Assembly: GCA_028564675.1 (NCBI GenBank)
Contig: JAOVVO010000275.1
Span: 1-64,000, forward strand
Length of the DNA: 64,000 bases
Reading direction: 5' to 3'
Source of the DNA: Onchocerca lupi
Taxonomy: Eukaryota; Nematoda; Chromadorea; Rhabditida; Onchocercidae
The stretch's first letter is position 1. Each line of letters opens with the position of its first letter. Positions 60,490 through 64,000 of this stretch are shown in pieces. A program made the translations under genes and the position numbers. The notes under the pieces were generated by a model. That model worked only from the letters and a program-made list of their open reading frames with translations, did not search any database and was not told where the DNA came from.

Positions 60490-63400
60490 AATAGCTGATA
60501 GTATTGCTGACAGAATGTCATCAAATCACGTATTCACCATTTCTTTATGTCCTTCGAGTATTTTCTAAAAATTTTTCTTTTAAAATCCACTTCTCGATTT
60601 ATATTAAAAATTTCGGGTTTAAGTCGTTATCAGAAATTTGAGATTTTATTTTCCTCATTTCAATCTTGTATTTCTGCATTTCTTTCTATTGCTTCAATTG
60701 ATTATAACAAAAAAAATCTTCGTTTCATAGTGCTTTAATCACAAATTTATTGATTTTTTAAATTATAAAATTTCATTTCCTTGCTTTTCTTTTTGTAATT
60801 CACGAGTGAAGAAAATATTTCTTGATGTAGCAAGTAGGAATATGTTTAAAGAGCTTATCACAATCCTTTCCATTTTTTGTTGTTAAATTTTAAAATTCTT
60901 TAGCAAGTAACTATCCTAAATTACCTGTTTTCTGCTTATGGGAATAAATTTAATGCATGGCATGATAATAGTTAATCTGATTTTCATATCGCTGGATTAA
61001 TATTATACTTCTATTTTTTTCTATCTAATGCTCTTCAAATCTCATTTAAAAAAAAAAAAAAAAGTTCAGGCTACAATCTGAATGGCATGATGTCTTTATA
61101 AAAAATAAGTGCAATTCAAAAATTGCTGTCATATAATTATATGAATGAGCTTAAAGAAGTAATTATATTGAAAATTGCTCTCATTAATTAATTTGTATTA
61201 TCAGTGCTCAATAATCTATCAACTTTTGTAACTATTGTTTTTGTTATTTATTGTTTTTGCTGCTTATTAAACTATAGCGAATACAAAATATTTCAATTTA
61301 GGACAAGATTATCTCTCGAATTCTTTTTGTATTGATAATAAAATTTTATTTGGAAAGTTGCAAATATTTAAAAAAATATTTTATATGCATGCATGCACAG
61401 TCTTTGGGGAAGGAAATATGTTCCCTTAGTGTTATTCAAATCAACGTCATTTAGGAAATTCGGAAAAAATGCTTTCCAGCTTCATGAGGAGCAAATTTTT
61501 AAGATAAAAGAACTAGGAACTATTTAAGCATTATATCATCTTCGAAATATGTGTTATACGCCAAGATATTGATTCTGCGATATGTTGATTTTAGTTTGAA
61601 TTGCTTTTTTTGATGGATAATTAAAATTCAGCAAAAAAAAATTTTTTTCAATTGCGTGACACATAAGTTATGAAGCAATTCTTATTTTCTATGCGAAGGA
61701 ACTAAATCATTCAGACATCATAAAAAATTTAAATTGATTTTTGAAACATCAGTATTCTGCTATATTTATAATCACCAAAATCAAATGGATTTGTCGGAAG
61801 TGATATATCAGACTTGTTCAAAAAAAAAACTGGTGATTTCGTTAATGTAATTGAAGCACAAATAACTTCGAATAACTCAATATTTTAAGTCAGACATCTT
61901 GTAAAAAATAAGGAACCAATGAGTCAGTCATAGGTACCAATCAGTTTAAATGCGAAATGAAATCTTTCTATAAGAATCAAAAACAAAAAAAAAGGAATCT
62001 TTTGTTTTCCTAACTTGAAGCTGATAGAAGAACATGGATGATTGCGGTGTTAGATTGTAGGCTACTCTTCGAAATAATTTTTATGAGCAAAGCGACAAGA
62101 ATTAAAAGCATGCAAGCATAGTGCAAACGCTTTTCATTTCATAATCAACGAAAATATTGAAAAAAAAAAAAAAAAAACAATTTTCCCAGCGCACAGAATA
62201 TCTCAAAATTTGAAAATATTTAAACTTCATGCCATTCGAAAGAACAGCATCCAACAATCAAATAACATTTGCTTAGTTAATAATTATCAGATGAAAATTT
62301 TCCTATCATTTCCTCTTTCATTGAAGATCAAGTCATTAAATGCAGTGTATTTCCAAATGGCAAATGATAAATGAATCAATTCAGTGATTAAGCGATAAAT
62401 GCCGGAAAAAAATTCTACAATAAATAAAAATAAAAGAAAAAATAATCTGGCGAAATCTTACATAAATAATAATCAAGAAATACATCAAATATGCATAAAT
62501 TTGTAAAATGAAGATATCCCATAAAAACTATTTCTGCTGCAGAACTGAGAATAAAAAGGAAATTCTATATATCAACAAAACTCCGGGTTTTAAAAATGTT
62601 TATGAGGATTTCTATTTTCTATGTTTTGCGTTAAATATTTGCCTATCTTATTATTTGATTATATTTACGCAAATGTTTCCTAAATTTGCATAACATGCTT
62701 TTTCAACGGTATATATTCGAAAGTGCTTGACAGAAAATAATTCTCAAGAGAAATTTCTATAAAAATTCACATTAATTATGTAAAAGATTGAAATTTTTCT
62801 AGACTTTCTTTATAGAAGTTTTAAGCCATTAGTTGTATTTCAGGACAGATAACAAAAAGACCAAAAAAAAAAAAAAACAGTTATTACATGACTGGAAATA
62901 CACAACTTCTCGATTTAATGCTTAAATAATGATATATTTTTAATCTTCATCACTTAAGTGTCACTTTAATAAAAAACATCAGCAACACACAATTTTGATA
63001 GAAAAAAAAGCAACAATAAATATTCGAAAGATATGCAAAATAACTAATATTTAAGATTTAATTCTACTGATTGTCAAGTAATTCATACATTTAATACTAT
63101 TTAAATTGTAAGATTTGCGATAAAATCACTGTTTTAAAAAAATGCGTATTTCTTCAATTTGATACTTTAAAATGAAATTTCATAAGAATCAAGAACGATT
63201 ATATATTACAAAAAAAAAAATCAATCCTGATTCACCAAACTATTTAGAATTATGTGAAGGAAAGTTGCATTTTGCTGCATTACATATATACAGAAAGCTA
63301 ATTAAAATTCACGGAGATCAAAAGCCATTAATACAAAATTTTAGTGTGAAAGATGATAGCCAACTATTTTACAAAATTGGACTAATTACTAAAACCTAGC

Positions 63401-64000
63401 TAATTCAGTTATTTTATACGGCATTTCTGAAGAAAGTTCAATCTGTTGAAAGTGAAAATTGAATCTAAGATAAAATGATTAAAAATCGTCATAAATAAAG
63501 CAAACTGCAGTCTGAAGACGGCTAAACCAACGTAGCCTTAGTAAACAATCCAAATCTTGCAAAATAGTTACTCGATATCACTTTTTTGCAATAAATTTAA
63601 TGTCAATATATATATTTAGAAAATCTGCTCAATGTTTTAGAAATAAACGGCTGATTCATGATTCGAAGAAAGATAACTGTCGTTCAGAGTCCTTTTGCAG
63701 CATGTTACATTGCTTCTTTTGCAATTTTCCGGTGGACAAGCCAATGCGCAACTAGTACCATTACTTCCCAAAGCGTTTGCCATCTAAATAGCAATGTCGA
63801 TATATATATTGCACTTATATTCGTAAAGATTTATTTGGATCAAGAATCTAGTCTTCATAGTAAGACAGTAAGAGTTCGAAGGAAATGCATAAAAATATAT
63901 GATACAAAAGCTAACAGTTTCACAGATTGAATTATTCGTTAGAAGATATAAAAAAGGGCATCAAATTCAAGTTCACATATTATTAAGTTGCCATAGAAAT
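60490..64000. other. 3' region without a convincing gene
   Basis: AT-rich DNA with an AATAAA at 60943 that may serve the F-box-like gene. Open frames at 63172-63399 (75 codons) and 63658-63930 (90 codons) on the plus strand are of mixed composition but unrecognised. They may be part of a gene that continues beyond the window. Confidence 0.45.
63637..63783 (-). other. Small Cys-rich open frame (48 codons)
   Basis: The frame reads M-ANALGSNGTSC, then ALACPPENCKRSNVTCCKRT, then ends SNHESAVYF. Five cysteines within about 19 residues (C-x3-C-x4-C-x6-CC) are uncommon by chance in AT-rich DNA. It could be the last exon of a minus-strand gene or an accident, and it overlaps a longer plus-strand frame. 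No family was recognised. Confidence 0.2.

Overview
The window looks like nuclear DNA from a parasitic nematode, most likely clade III (Spirurina/filarial-like). It is very AT-rich, with many long poly(A)/poly(T) tracts, introns of about 0.2-5 kb with TTTYAG-type acceptors, and genes built from short exons. The gene set (RGS, Grainyhead, NME6-type NDPK, DHHC palmitoyltransferase, TIM44, an F-box-like protein) is animal. The species cannot be named from sequence alone. No bacterial genes, rRNA, tRNA or CRISPR arrays were seen. All gene models were assembled by hand from reading frame, splice sites and family recall; none was checked with transcripts or searches.

Layout. 1-14.2 kb: a small RGS protein on the + strand in five exons, with a 4.8-kb first intron and a decayed Helitron helicase fragment in its last intron. 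14.2-20 kb: a simple-repeat-rich leader region with a possible 5' exon. 20-30.4 kb: a full Grainyhead transcription factor gene (+) of 628 codons with a 33-residue glutamine run. It carries a pair of duplicated 58-nt exons in the DNA-binding domain that the reading frame forces to be mutually exclusive. 30.4-34.4 kb: convergent intergenic DNA. 34.4-37.3 kb: a complete four-exon NME6-like nucleoside diphosphate kinase on the - strand, including a 40-nt exon. 38.3-42.2 kb: a ZDHHC9/14/18-type palmitoyltransferase (+), divergent from the NDPK; the codon of its catalytic cysteine is split by a GC-AG intron. 42.2-44.6 kb: spacer with a patch of less AT-rich, possibly LTR-derived sequence. 44.6-49.3 kb: TIM44 (+) in 13 exons with a frame-compatible alternative 3' end. 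49.3-58.5 kb: gene-poor DNA with a striking G-rich GGAC-type minisatellite. 58.6-60.5 kb: an F-box-like protein (+) with a second GC-AG intron. 60.5-64 kb: no convincing gene.

The genes do not form an obvious pathway. TIM44 serves mitochondrial protein import; RGS and DHHC proteins act in membrane signalling; Grainyhead is an epidermal regulator. The most noteworthy observation is the mutually exclusive exon pair in the Grainyhead DNA-binding domain, followed by the two GC-AG introns and the alternative TIM44 C-terminus.
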